From positions 1-5,457 of the forward strand of contig JANQGN010000092.1 of assembly GCA_028277295.1 (NCBI GenBank): DNA of 5,457 nt. Direction: 5' to 3'. The translations under genes and the position numbers were made by a program. Shown here one piece after another: positions 1 to 5,457 of this stretch. Origin of the DNA: Rhodospira sp. GTDB taxonomy: Bacteria > Pseudomonadota > Alphaproteobacteria > Rhodospirillales > Rhodospirillaceae. How positions within the stretch are numbered: the first letter of the stretch is position 1; each line of letters starts with the position of its first letter. Under the pieces are notes generated by a model. It searched no databases, was not told where the DNA came from, and saw only the letters and a list, made by a program, of their open reading frames with translations.

Positions 1-2
1 GC

Positions 3-80
3 CACGCCTGGAACGACCTCGTCGCGGACCCGGCTCGAATCACATCCATCGCCAGCCGTGACTGGGCTAACGTGTCATAA
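3..80 (+). CDS. C-terminal end of a transposase, probably IS630 family (5' part outside window)
   Basis: Frame 3 is open from the window edge to a TAA at 78-80 and encodes 25 residues, beginning HAWNDLVADPARITSIASRD and ending WANVS. The pattern AWN-x-L-x-x-x-P-x-R-I-x-S-I-x-x-R-x-W-A is, from memory of the family, typical of the extreme C-terminus of IS630-type DDE transposases; this has not been checked by a search. The catalytic DDE residues and the left end of the element would lie upstream of the window, so it cannot be said whether the transposase is intact. The gene converges on msrQ. The right end of the element should lie shortly after the stop, probably in or near the inverted repeat at 87-109. 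It could instead be the end of an unrelated host gene. Confidence 0.55.
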   Translation, partial: HAWNDLVADPARITSIASRDWANVS

Positions 81-86
81 CTTCTG

Positions 87-109
87 GCCGTTGGTATTAC
101 ACCAACGGC
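87..109. repeat. Perfect 9-bp inverted repeat just after the transposase stop
   Basis: The arms GCCGTTGGT (87-95) and ACCAACGGC (101-109) are exact reverse complements around a 5-nt loop, ATTAC. The pairing can be extended outward by TCTG (83-86) with CAGA (112-115) if two bases (110-111) bulge. The repeat starts 6 nt after the transposase stop. It could be a transcription stop hairpin for that gene, though no T-run follows on the + strand. It could be part of the IS right end, or an operator-like site, since the TTGGT...ACCAA core resembles GntR-type half-sites. The sequence does not decide between these. Confidence 0.6.
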
Positions 110-140
110 ACCAGACGTTGACTCTTGCGGTGACGCGTGG

Positions 141-178
141 GGTGCGCTCGACCGCCATGACATGGCGGGCAGCGCACC
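141..178 (+). repeat. First palindromic unit (hairpin)
   Basis: The outer stem GGTGCGCT (141-148) pairs with AGCGCACC (171-178). The inner stem CCGCCATG (152-159) pairs with CATGGCGG (161-168), with a tight turn at A160. A small asymmetric internal loop (149-151 and 169-170) separates the stems, giving 16 base pairs in total. An imperfect two-part stem of this kind is typical of REP units. Confidence 0.65.
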
Positions 179-193
179 GCCTTGAGGTGGCAT

Positions 194-224
194 GGTGCGC
201 TGCGCCTTACGGCGCGAGCGCACC
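194..224 (-). repeat. Second palindromic unit (hairpin), possible 3' end of msrPQ transcript
   Basis: GGTGCGCTGCGCC (194-206) pairs with 211-224 to form a 13-bp stem with one bulged base (G216) and a TTAC loop (207-210). Read on the - strand it lies 50 nt past the msrQ stop, so it could protect or end the msrPQ mRNA. No T-run follows on the - strand, so a classical Rho-independent terminator is not supported. Confidence 0.6.
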
Positions 225-273
225 CTACGCGATACACGTTGCGGGAGACGGTCAAGGTCTGATGCCGCTGGTC

Positions 274-954
274 TTACACCGACCGCCCTGCCAACCAGCG
301 GGCGACCCGGGCGCCCAGCAGCATCGTCAGCAGGGCGATGTAGATCATCGGGTCGGTGATGTCGGCCTTGACCATCATGACGTAATGAGCCGCGCCCAGG
401 ATGCCGGCGAGGTAAACCAGCCGGTGCAGGCGGCGCCAGGCGCGGCCTCCCATGCGCCGAACCATGCCCTGGGTCGAGGTGATGGCCAGCGGTGCCAGGG
501 TCAGCAGGGCAGCCATGCCGACCATGATGGCGGGGCGCTTGGTCAGGTCGTCGAGCAGCGTCGGCCCATGGAGGCCCACGTCCAGCACCATGTAGGCGGC
601 GACGTGGAGCACGCCGTAGGCAAAAGCCCATAGGCCGATCATGCGCCGGTGACGCACCCATCGCGTGGACCCGGTCAGATGGCGCAAGGGGGTTAGCGCC
701 AGGGCCAGGACGAGCAGGCGCAAGGCCCAGTCGCCCAGGTATCGAACGATGGTCTCGATGGGGTTCACGCCCAGATCGCCGGCCGCCGTCCACCATGCCA
801 GCGCCAGCAGGGGCAAGGCGCATATCACGAATACGCCCGCGCCCCACAAGCGGTCGCGGGTTCTGGCGGCGGGCCGGCGCGCCGCCGTGGCGGTTTTCGC
901 GGGCGTGTAGCGAGCCGGCGCGGCGGTGGAGTCCATGATGGGCGAGAGGGGCAT
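274..954 (-). CDS. msrQ: MsrQ, haem-binding membrane subunit of the MsrPQ methionine sulfoxide reductase
   Basis: MsrQ (formerly YedZ) is an inner-membrane b-type haem protein that carries electrons from the respiratory chain or cytosolic flavin reductase to periplasmic MsrP. The 226-residue product has the family's ferric-reductase-like core. After a basic, polar N-terminus of about 35 residues come hydrophobic segments near 37-55, 74-90, 104-124, 141-159, 175-194 and 201-219. Three histidines match the expected haem ligands: H117 (GVLHVAAY), H177 (RRLHRLVY) and H190 (GAAHYVMM). Their spacing of 60 and 13 residues is the same as I recall for E. coli H91, H151 and H164. The motif NPIETIVRYLGDWALR (64-79) is also typical. 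The ATG at 954 shares its A with the msrP stop (TGATG). A TTG one codon upstream is possible but less likely. No Shine-Dalgarno sequence is visible, which suggests translation coupled to msrP. Confidence 0.95.
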   Translation of the reverse strand: MPLSPIMDSTAAPARYTPAKTATAARRPAARTRDRLWGAGVFVICALPLLALAWWTAAGDLGVNPIETIVRYLGDWALRLLVLALALTPLRHLTGSTRWVRHRRMIGLWAFAYGVLHVAAYMVLDVGLHGPTLLDDLTKRPAIMVGMAALLTLAPLAITSTQGMVRRMGGRAWRRLHRLVYLAGILGAAHYVMMVKADITDPMIYIALLTMLLGARVARWLAGRSV

Positions 955-1925
955 CAATAGAAGCGGGCCAAATCCATGCCAGCATACAGTGATGTCACCT
1001 GGTCAGCATAACCATTGAACATCAAGGTGTCACGCCGGCCCCACTCGCCAATGCGCCGCTCGCGCGCCTGGCTCCAGCGGGGATGGTCCACCGTTGGGTT
1101 GACATTGGCGTAAAAGCCGTACTCGCGTGGCGCGGACACAGCCCAGCTTGTGGGGGGTTCGTCGACGGTGAATGTGATGCGGACGATCGACTTGATGGAC
1201 TTGAAGCCGTACTTCCACGGCACGATCAGACGCGCGGGCGCGCCATTCTGATTGGGCATCACCCGTCCATACAGGCCAACCGCCAGGATGGTCAGCGGAT
1301 GCCGGGCCTCGTCGAGCCGCAGGCCCTCGCGGTAAGGCCAGTCAAGCACCCGGCTGCGCTGGCCGGGCATCTGGCGGGGATCATGCAGGGTCTCGAACGC
1401 CACGTAGCGGGCATCGCCGAGCGGCTCGAAGCGATCGAGCACCTTGGCCAGGGGAATGCCCACCCAGGGGATGACCATGGACCATGCCTCCACGCAGCGC
1501 AGGCGGTAGATGCGCTCCTCAAGCAGTGGGGAGGTGATCAGGGCATCCGCGTCCAGGGTGCCGGGGCGCGCGCAGGCGCCGTCCACCTGGATGGTCCACG
1601 GCGACGTCTTCAACGCCCGGGCGTATCGGGCGGGGTCTTCCTTCGCGGTACCGAACTCGTAGAAGTTGTTGTATGTGGCGATCTCCTGGAAGGAGTTGGC
1701 CTCTTCGTCGGTGGACAGGGGGCTTCGGCCGACCTCCGGCAGGGGGGCGAAGTCCTCGGGGGCCGCCGCAGCGGCTGGACGGGACGCCAGCCCCCAGGTC
1801 CCCGCGAAGCCCGCCAGGGCGAGCCCCGCGCCGCTCGCCAGGAAGCGGCGCCGGTCCAGCCAGGTGGCCTCCGGCGTGATCTCCGAGGGGCGGGGCGCGG
1901 CGGGATCGCGGAACCGGATCAGCAT
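954..1925 (-). CDS. msrP: MsrP, periplasmic molybdopterin methionine sulfoxide reductase
   Basis: MsrP (formerly YedY) reduces methionine sulfoxide in oxidised envelope proteins, using a mononuclear Mo-molybdopterin cofactor and electrons from MsrQ. The 323-residue protein (E. coli is about 334) begins with a Tat signal: RRRFL at 25-29, a hydrophobic stretch at 33-47, and an Ala-rich likely cleavage region at 51-55. This fits export after cofactor insertion. Family signatures follow: TYNNFYEFGT (84-93), RLRCVEAWSMVIPW (141-154) with the probable molybdenum ligand C144, and GLYGRVMPNQNGAP (217-230) followed by IVPWKYGFKSIKSI (234-247) of the sulfite-oxidase fold. The ATG at 1925 is preceded by TGAGG with 7-nt spacing. 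A 69-bp gap separates it from the upstream kinase gene in the same direction; no terminator or clear promoter is seen there, so read-through from the kinase is possible. Confidence 0.97.
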   Translation of the reverse strand: MLIRFRDPAAPRPSEITPEATWLDRRRFLASGAGLALAGFAGTWGLASRPAAAAAPEDFAPLPEVGRSPLSTDEEANSFQEIATYNNFYEFGTAKEDPARYARALKTSPWTIQVDGACARPGTLDADALITSPLLEERIYRLRCVEAWSMVIPWVGIPLAKVLDRFEPLGDARYVAFETLHDPRQMPGQRSRVLDWPYREGLRLDEARHPLTILAVGLYGRVMPNQNGAPARLIVPWKYGFKSIKSIVRITFTVDEPPTSWAVSAPREYGFYANVNPTVDHPRWSQARERRIGEWGRRDTLMFNGYADQVTSLYAGMDLARFY

Positions 1926-1932
1926 CGCGGGA

Positions 1933-1937
1933 CCTCA
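1933..1937 (-). promoter_or_regulatory. Ribosome binding site of msrP
   Basis: TGAGG on the - strand ends 7 nt before the ATG at 1925. It is the clearest Shine-Dalgarno sequence in the window and supports that start. msrQ and the kinase lack anything comparable. Confidence 0.6.
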
Positions 1938-1994
1938 TGGCCGTTGTGGGTCTCTGACCGGTGATTCGATCCGACCCTAAGAGCCGCCATGCTG

Positions 1995-4900
1995 TTAATT
2001 GAATGTGTCCAAATTGCGATTACTGGGGCGGGCGTGGGCTCCGGTGGGCCAGAGCCGGTCCGTGGGCAGGGTGAGAATCACACGCGTGCCTTTGCCCTTC
2101 TCGCTGTCGATCGTCAGGGTCCCATCATGCAGCGTCATCAGGGCCCTGGACAGCGGCAGGCCGAGTCCGGTTCCCTCCTGACGGCGAGCCGGGCCGCTCT
2201 CCACCTGGCCGAAGGGAGTCAGCGCCAGGGCGACGTCATCCGCGGTCATCCCGATGCCGGTGTCCGCCACGATCAGCTCTAGCGATCGATCGGAGCGCAA
2301 GCCGCCGGTGACGGTGATACGGCCCCCGGCCGGGGTGAACTTCACCGCATTGGACAGCAAATTGAGGAACACCTGCTTGATGCGCCGGCCGTCCACGTGG
2401 ATGGGCGGAAGCTTGGTCAGGTCGGCGATGTCCAGGATGATGCCGGCGAGATCGGCGCGTTCGCGAACCAGGCGCACGGACGCCTCAAGCAAATCAGCGA
2501 CGGTGTTTGGGCCTTCGCTGAGGTCCAGGCGCCCGGCCTCGATTTTCGAGACATCAAGGATATCGTTGATGATCTCCAGAAGATGAATCCCGGACGCGTG
2601 AATGTCACGAAGGTAGTCCTTGTAGGTGGGGTTGGGAATGGTGCCCAGGACCTCCTGTAGCATGACGTCGGAAAAGCCGATGATGGCGTTGAGTGGTGTG
2701 CGCAGTTCGTGGCTCATGTTGGCCAGGAACTCGCTCTTGGTTCGGTTGGCGGTTTCCGCCTGTTCCTTGGCCAGGCGCAATTCCTCGGCGTCGCGGTCTC
2801 GTGACAGCGTTCCCTTCAACCATTGGGCCATCAGCTTGAGCAACTCCTGCTCGGTGGTGCCGAACGGCAAGGCGCGCGGGCGCTGGGCGAAAAAGGCCAG
2901 GATCAGGGTTTGATCCATTACCTGGAGAGTCTGTGCCAGCAGCGCCTGAACCGGGGGCACGGCGGCGCCGTTGGTGTCGGCGCCTGATCCGAACAGGGTG
3001 TGTCCGTGTTGCACGGCCAGGGGTTCGTCGCGGGTCAGGGCGGCTTCCAGGCGCGATCCCCGCAGGGGCAGATGGGAGGCCGGCGCCGGTCCCCACCCCG
3101 GATGAACGCTGTCCAAGACCGCGAGCCTGGTCCCATCGACGCGCAGCAGGGCGCCGCCGCCAAGGCCGAAATGATCGGCGCCAAAGCGCAGCAGGGCGTG
3201 CACCTGGGTCCCGGTATCGGGGCCGCTGGCGGCGGCGATGCGATGCAGTTCTCGTAACCCGGCGGCGCTTTTGCGCAAGGCGAGTTCCGTGCGTTTGCGG
3301 GTGGTGATGTCGGTAAACAGGCTGGCCGTGCCGCCGTCGCGGGTCCGGCGCTCGGTGACCAACACCCAGGAATCGGTGGTCGGTTCGTGCATTTCAATAA
3401 CGCCGTCGGCCTTGCGGTGGGCCTCCACGCGTCGGCGCATCACCTCCTCCGCGTCGCCGGTGATCTGTTCGCCATCGAGGATGAGCGTCATGGCGCCCCA
3501 GTGCGGCCACGCGCGGACCATGTCCTCGAAGGATTGTTGAGGGTCCAGGTCGTCGGCCTGGCTGGCGAACACCGTCAAGCAACCCCGATTTTGCAGGACC
3601 AGTCTGTCCTCGGCATCCCACAGGGTGAATCCGTCGCCGATGCTGTCCAGGGCGGCCATCAGGTAGGATTCCGCCTGCAGGGCCCGTGCCTCGGCCACCT
3701 TCTGGGCGCCGATATCGGCGGCGACGCCGCGATATCCCATGAAACGGCCATTGTCGTCGAACACGGGCTTGCCGGAGGTCTTGACGGCAAAAAGCTCGCC
3801 TGATCGCTTGTCCCGCCAGGCGTAGGCGAGATCACGGAATGGGCGGCGGGCCAGCAGATCGGCCTGATGGCGATCGGCCAGGGCGGGGTCGGCGCGGGCG
3901 ACCAGCTCATGCCGGGTTCGTCCCACCGCCAGGGTGGGGTTGATGGACCACGGTGCTGGCGGGCGGCGGTCCACCGACACCCAGGTGATACGCAGGTCCG
4001 CGTCGCATTCCCAGAACCAGTCGGAACTGGCCTCCGCGAAATCCCGGAAGCGGTTCTCGCTGGCGCGCAGTTCCTGGGTGCGTTGCTCGACCAAGTGCTC
4101 CGTGCGGGCCTGCGCCTCGCGAAGCCTTCGCTCGAGCCTCTTGAGGTCCGAGATGTCGTTGACCAGCGAGACGTATCCCCGGACCGTTCCGTTTTCATCG
4201 CGATCCGGCGTGAAGTCCAGACGGACCTGGCGTGGCCCGCCGACGGCTTCCAAGGTGGCCTCGAAGGTCACCGCCTCACCGGCGAGCACGCGTTTGATAT
4301 GCGCATGGACGGCCGCGAAGTTATGCTCGCCGATCAGGTCCACCACCCGGCGTCCGGCGATGTCGGCCCGGCGCACGCCGAACCATTCCTCGTAGCGCGC
4401 GTTGTTGAAGCGATAGCGAAGATCCCGGTCCACATAGGTCAGCAGGGCCGGAAGGCTGTCGGCCACGGTGCGCAGCAGGTGTTCGCGTTCCGCCAGTTCG
4501 GCGGCCACGGCGCGCCGTTTGTCCACCTCGGCGTTCACCCTGGCCTGCTCTTCACGGACGCGCGCCTGTTCCCGATCGACCAGCAGCGAGGCTCTGCGCA
4601 CCACGAGCTGCAACACCAGATACATCAAGCCCAGGACCGTGGCGCCACCCACCATGAAGATCACCTGGTGGTCGTTCACATCGGCGAGCATGGACCGGGT
4701 GTCCAGATGGAGCCCCAGGACGCCGACCATGGCACCGTCGTGCCCACGCACCGGGACGCGCGCGACATGGCGGGTCCGGCCGATCAACGGCCCGAGCCTG
4801 TGCGCGCCGTCCGGCCCGGAGAACCCCTGGTGCCACGCGTGGCCGGCCAAGGCCTCGGCAATTCCCTCGCGATGGGCGACGGATCCGCCGATCTCTTGAT

Positions 4901-5234
4901 CATCGGACGAAAACAGAACGCGGCCTCGCGAGTCCAGGATGCGGACTCTAATGACGGGCAGGTCGTCGATCAGCCGAGAAACCTTGCCCTGGAGGGTGTG
5001 CACGAGGGGACTGCCCAGCAGTGCTTGACGGTCCTTGCCCTGAAGATCCGGCAGGTGCTGGCGGTCCTGCTCAAGCGTGTTGATCAAGGCCTGTGCGAGT
5101 ACGTCGGCCTCGGCGCGGGCCGCATTACCCAAGTCCGCCAGGCCGACAATACGATACATAATCCCGAACACCAGCGCCGCGACGACGATGATGGCGAAGC
5201 TGGCGACGGAAACGAGTCGGCGAATGGTCTTCAA
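1995..5234 (-). CDS. Membrane-bound multi-PAS/GAF sensor histidine kinase
   Basis: This is a 1079-residue sensor kinase that should autophosphorylate on histidine and pass phosphate to a separate response regulator. Transmembrane segment 1 spans about 8-30. A periplasmic domain (about 31-190) has Cache-like features such as VRILDSRGRVLFSSDDQEIG (97-116). Segment 2 spans about 191-213. A charged helical linker (217-255) leads to PAS1 (about 252-368), a second helical linker, PAS2 (about 393-512), PAS3 (about 520-648) and a GAF-like domain (about 656-808). HisKA carries SHELRTP with phospho-acceptor H842. HATPase_c has the N box (NLLSNAVKF, N962), G1 (DTGIGM, 991-996), F box (PFGQ, 1007-1010) and G2 (GTGLGL, 1021-1026). 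All catalytic boxes look intact. No receiver or HPt domain follows. The start is a TTG with no clear Shine-Dalgarno; no ATG, GTG or TTG lies upstream before an in-frame stop at 5331-5333, and the next ATG would cut into TM1. The ligand is unknown. Position suggests, but does not show, a role with msrPQ. Confidence 0.93.
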   Translation of the reverse strand: MKTIRRLVSVASFAIIVVAALVFGIMYRIVGLADLGNAARAEADVLAQALINTLEQDRQHLPDLQGKDRQALLGSPLVHTLQGKVSRLIDDLPVIRVRILDSRGRVLFSSDDQEIGGSVAHREGIAEALAGHAWHQGFSGPDGAHRLGPLIGRTRHVARVPVRGHDGAMVGVLGLHLDTRSMLADVNDHQVIFMVGGATVLGLMYLVLQLVVRRASLLVDREQARVREEQARVNAEVDKRRAVAAELAEREHLLRTVADSLPALLTYVDRDLRYRFNNARYEEWFGVRRADIAGRRVVDLIGEHNFAAVHAHIKRVLAGEAVTFEATLEAVGGPRQVRLDFTPDRDENGTVRGYVSLVNDISDLKRLERRLREAQARTEHLVEQRTQELRASENRFRDFAEASSDWFWECDADLRITWVSVDRRPPAPWSINPTLAVGRTRHELVARADPALADRHQADLLARRPFRDLAYAWRDKRSGELFAVKTSGKPVFDDNGRFMGYRGVAADIGAQKVAEARALQAESYLMAALDSIGDGFTLWDAEDRLVLQNRGCLTVFASQADDLDPQQSFEDMVRAWPHWGAMTLILDGEQITGDAEEVMRRRVEAHRKADGVIEMHEPTTDSWVLVTERRTRDGGTASLFTDITTRKRTELALRKSAAGLRELHRIAAASGPDTGTQVHALLRFGADHFGLGGGALLRVDGTRLAVLDSVHPGWGPAPASHLPLRGSRLEAALTRDEPLAVQHGHTLFGSGADTNGAAVPPVQALLAQTLQVMDQTLILAFFAQRPRALPFGTTEQELLKLMAQWLKGTLSRDRDAEELRLAKEQAETANRTKSEFLANMSHELRTPLNAIIGFSDVMLQEVLGTIPNPTYKDYLRDIHASGIHLLEIINDILDVSKIEAGRLDLSEGPNTVADLLEASVRLVRERADLAGIILDIADLTKLPPIHVDGRRIKQVFLNLLSNAVKFTPAGGRITVTGGLRSDRSLELIVADTGIGMTADDVALALTPFGQVESGPARRQEGTGLGLPLSRALMTLHDGTLTIDSEKGKGTRVILTLPTDRLWPTGAHARPSNRNLDTFN

Positions 5235-5361
5235 GGCCGAGCCAGGGGTCCAGGGGTGGGCACGGGCGCGGGACGGGCTGCTAAAAGGGGCGGCGCCCTG
5301 ACAGGGCGGGCGCAGCGGTGACCGGCACCGTCAGTGTAGCGAAGGGCCGGGACCATTGACC
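5235..5361. promoter_or_regulatory. Probable divergent intergenic region upstream of the kinase
   Basis: These 127 bp separate the TTG start of the kinase from the ATG of a possible + strand gene, so promoters for both should lie here. On the - strand TACACT (5338-5333) could be a -10 element, but no convincing -35 lies 16-18 nt upstream. No good sigma-70 pair was found on the + strand. A short hairpin (5294-5308) lies in the would-be kinase leader. Confidence 0.3.
5294..5308 (-). repeat. Short GC-rich hairpin in the kinase leader
   Basis: CGCCCT (5294-5299) and AGGGCG (5303-5308) form a perfect 6-bp stem with a 3-nt loop. Read on the - strand it is followed after about 7 nt by TTTT (5286-5283), then 48 nt lead to the TTG start. 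It could be a weak terminator or attenuator ahead of the kinase, but the stem is short and the T-run is offset. Confidence 0.3.
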
Positions 5362-5378
5362 ATGACATTGGCATGGTC
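5358..5378. repeat. 7-bp inverted repeat over the start of the right-edge ORF
   Basis: GACCATG (5358-5364) and CATGGTC (5372-5378) are exact reverse complements with a 7-nt spacer. The left arm contains the proposed ATG at 5362. It could be an operator or an mRNA hairpin that hides the start codon; chance cannot be excluded. Confidence 0.35.
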
Positions 5379-5457
5379 GTTCGATCTGATCGACGGCATC
5401 GCTGGACAAGGCGCTTGGCATCATGGTCCGTCGGGCCGCGCGGTGCGATGGGCCCAT
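5362..5457 (+). CDS. Start of an unrecognised ORF, divergent from the kinase (3' part outside window)
   Basis: An ATG at 5362 opens a frame of 32 codons to the window end without a stop, beginning MTLAWSFDLIDGIAGQGAWH. I do not recognise the family. In favour are a protein-like composition, a position divergent from the kinase that leaves a promoter-sized gap, and a GGGA sequence about 10 nt upstream that could act as a weak ribosome binding site. An in-frame TTG at 5356 is an alternative start. Against it, the piece is short, third-position GC is only about 60 percent, and the - strand is also open here in two frames. Confidence 0.4.
   Translation, partial: MTLAWSFDLIDGIAGQGAWHHGPSGRAVRWAH
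5381..5393. repeat. Small 13-bp palindrome inside the right-edge ORF
   Basis: TCGATC (5381-5386) and GATCGA (5388-5393) form a perfect inverted repeat around one base. It lies 2 nt after the repeat at 5358-5378. If the ORF is not real, the two together could be operator-like sites in the kinase upstream region. Confidence 0.3.

Larger units (their letters stand above)
134..231. repeat. REP/BIME-like pair of inverted palindromes
   Basis: Two hairpins lie in opposite orientation, separated by about 15 nt. The outer flanks are near-identical inverted copies: 134-150 on the + strand and 215-231 on the - strand match at 16 of 17 positions and share the core GGGTGCGCTCG. The 8-mer GGTGCGCT or its complement AGCGCACC occurs four times, at 141-148, 171-178, 194-201 and 217-224. 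Each hairpin opens with GGTGCGCTCG and closes with AGCGCACC when read in its own direction. This is the layout of bacterial interspersed mosaic elements made from REP units, which often sit between convergent genes, as here. Whether copies exist elsewhere in the genome cannot be seen, so the REP label is inference. Confidence 0.6.

Noticed and set aside
118..146. TTGACT at 118-123 as a + strand -35 box
   Set aside because: No -10-like hexamer lies at 16-18 nt, the bases there being part of a GC-rich hairpin, and no + strand gene follows.
58..633. 191-codon open frame on the + strand across the palindromes and msrQ
   Set aside because: It runs antisense through the msrQ core and across both hairpins. 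Its composition is low-complexity H/Q/G and the real frame at the left edge is a different one.
1083..1964. 293-codon open frame on the + strand
   Set aside because: It is antisense to msrP, whose Tat signal and Moco motifs are unambiguous.
1926..1994. Possible terminator or promoter between the kinase and msrP
   Set aside because: Only a 4-bp inverted repeat (GGTC/GACC near 1949-1959) and a weak TTCAAT/TTAGGG pair were seen. Neither is convincing.
2605..3096. Other - strand frames within the kinase (also 1519-1938 in msrP and 3659-4198 in the kinase)
   Set aside because: These are out-of-frame shadows of the real genes, rich in R, P, G and A, with no motif. The main kinase and MsrP frames are continuous, so no frameshift is needed.
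3867..5321. 484-codon open frame on the + strand
   Set aside because: It is fully antisense to the clearly homologous kinase domains. Long antisense frames are expected in high-GC coding DNA, and the product, rich in H, Q, G and R, shows no recognisable domain.
5281..5457. 59-codon open frame on the - strand from the right edge to TAG
   Set aside because: The product is R/P/A-rich without recognisable motif, and it would cross the palindromes and hairpin. The + strand frame looks more protein-like, although the tail of an upstream - strand gene cannot be excluded.
1..5457. tRNA, rRNA, CRISPR array, riboswitch, defence or toxin genes
   Set aside because: No cloverleaf, regular spaced repeat or matching protein motif was found. 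The window is almost wholly filled by msrQ, msrP and the kinase.

Overview
The window is high-GC throughout, with codon usage rich in G/C-ending codons. Together with the gene set (a Tat-exported MsrP, its haem partner MsrQ, and a long multi-PAS histidine kinase) this suggests an alphaproteobacterium, perhaps of the Rhodospirillales / Magnetospirillum type. The taxonomic call is inference; no rRNA or other marker is present.

Layout, left to right. Positions 1-80 hold the last 25 codons of a + strand gene that reads like the C-terminus of an IS630-type transposase. It is followed at once by a perfect 9-bp inverted repeat (87-109). Positions 134-231 hold two GC-rich hairpins with the same terminal 8-mer, set head to head like a REP/BIME element. 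They fill the gap between the transposase remnant and the convergent methionine sulfoxide reductase genes. On the - strand follow msrQ (274-954) and msrP (954-1925), which share one base (TGATG). 69 bp upstream of msrP ends a 1079-residue membrane histidine kinase (1995-5234, - strand). It has a periplasmic Cache-like sensor, three PAS-like domains, a GAF-like domain, HisKA and HATPase_c, and starts at a TTG codon. The right end (5235-5457) is a probably divergent intergenic region with small palindromes and the first 32 codons of an unrecognised + strand ORF that runs off the window.

How the genes fit together. MsrP is a periplasmic molybdopterin reductase that repairs oxidised methionines in envelope proteins. 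MsrQ is the haem membrane protein that passes it electrons. The kinase lies upstream in the same direction and could be co-transcribed with them. Its link to MsrPQ control is a hypothesis from position only, since no response regulator lies in the window. Most of the sequence is ordinary conserved biology. The less ordinary parts are the palindrome cluster at 81-231, the kinase-msrPQ neighbourhood, and the right-edge ORF with its palindromes.
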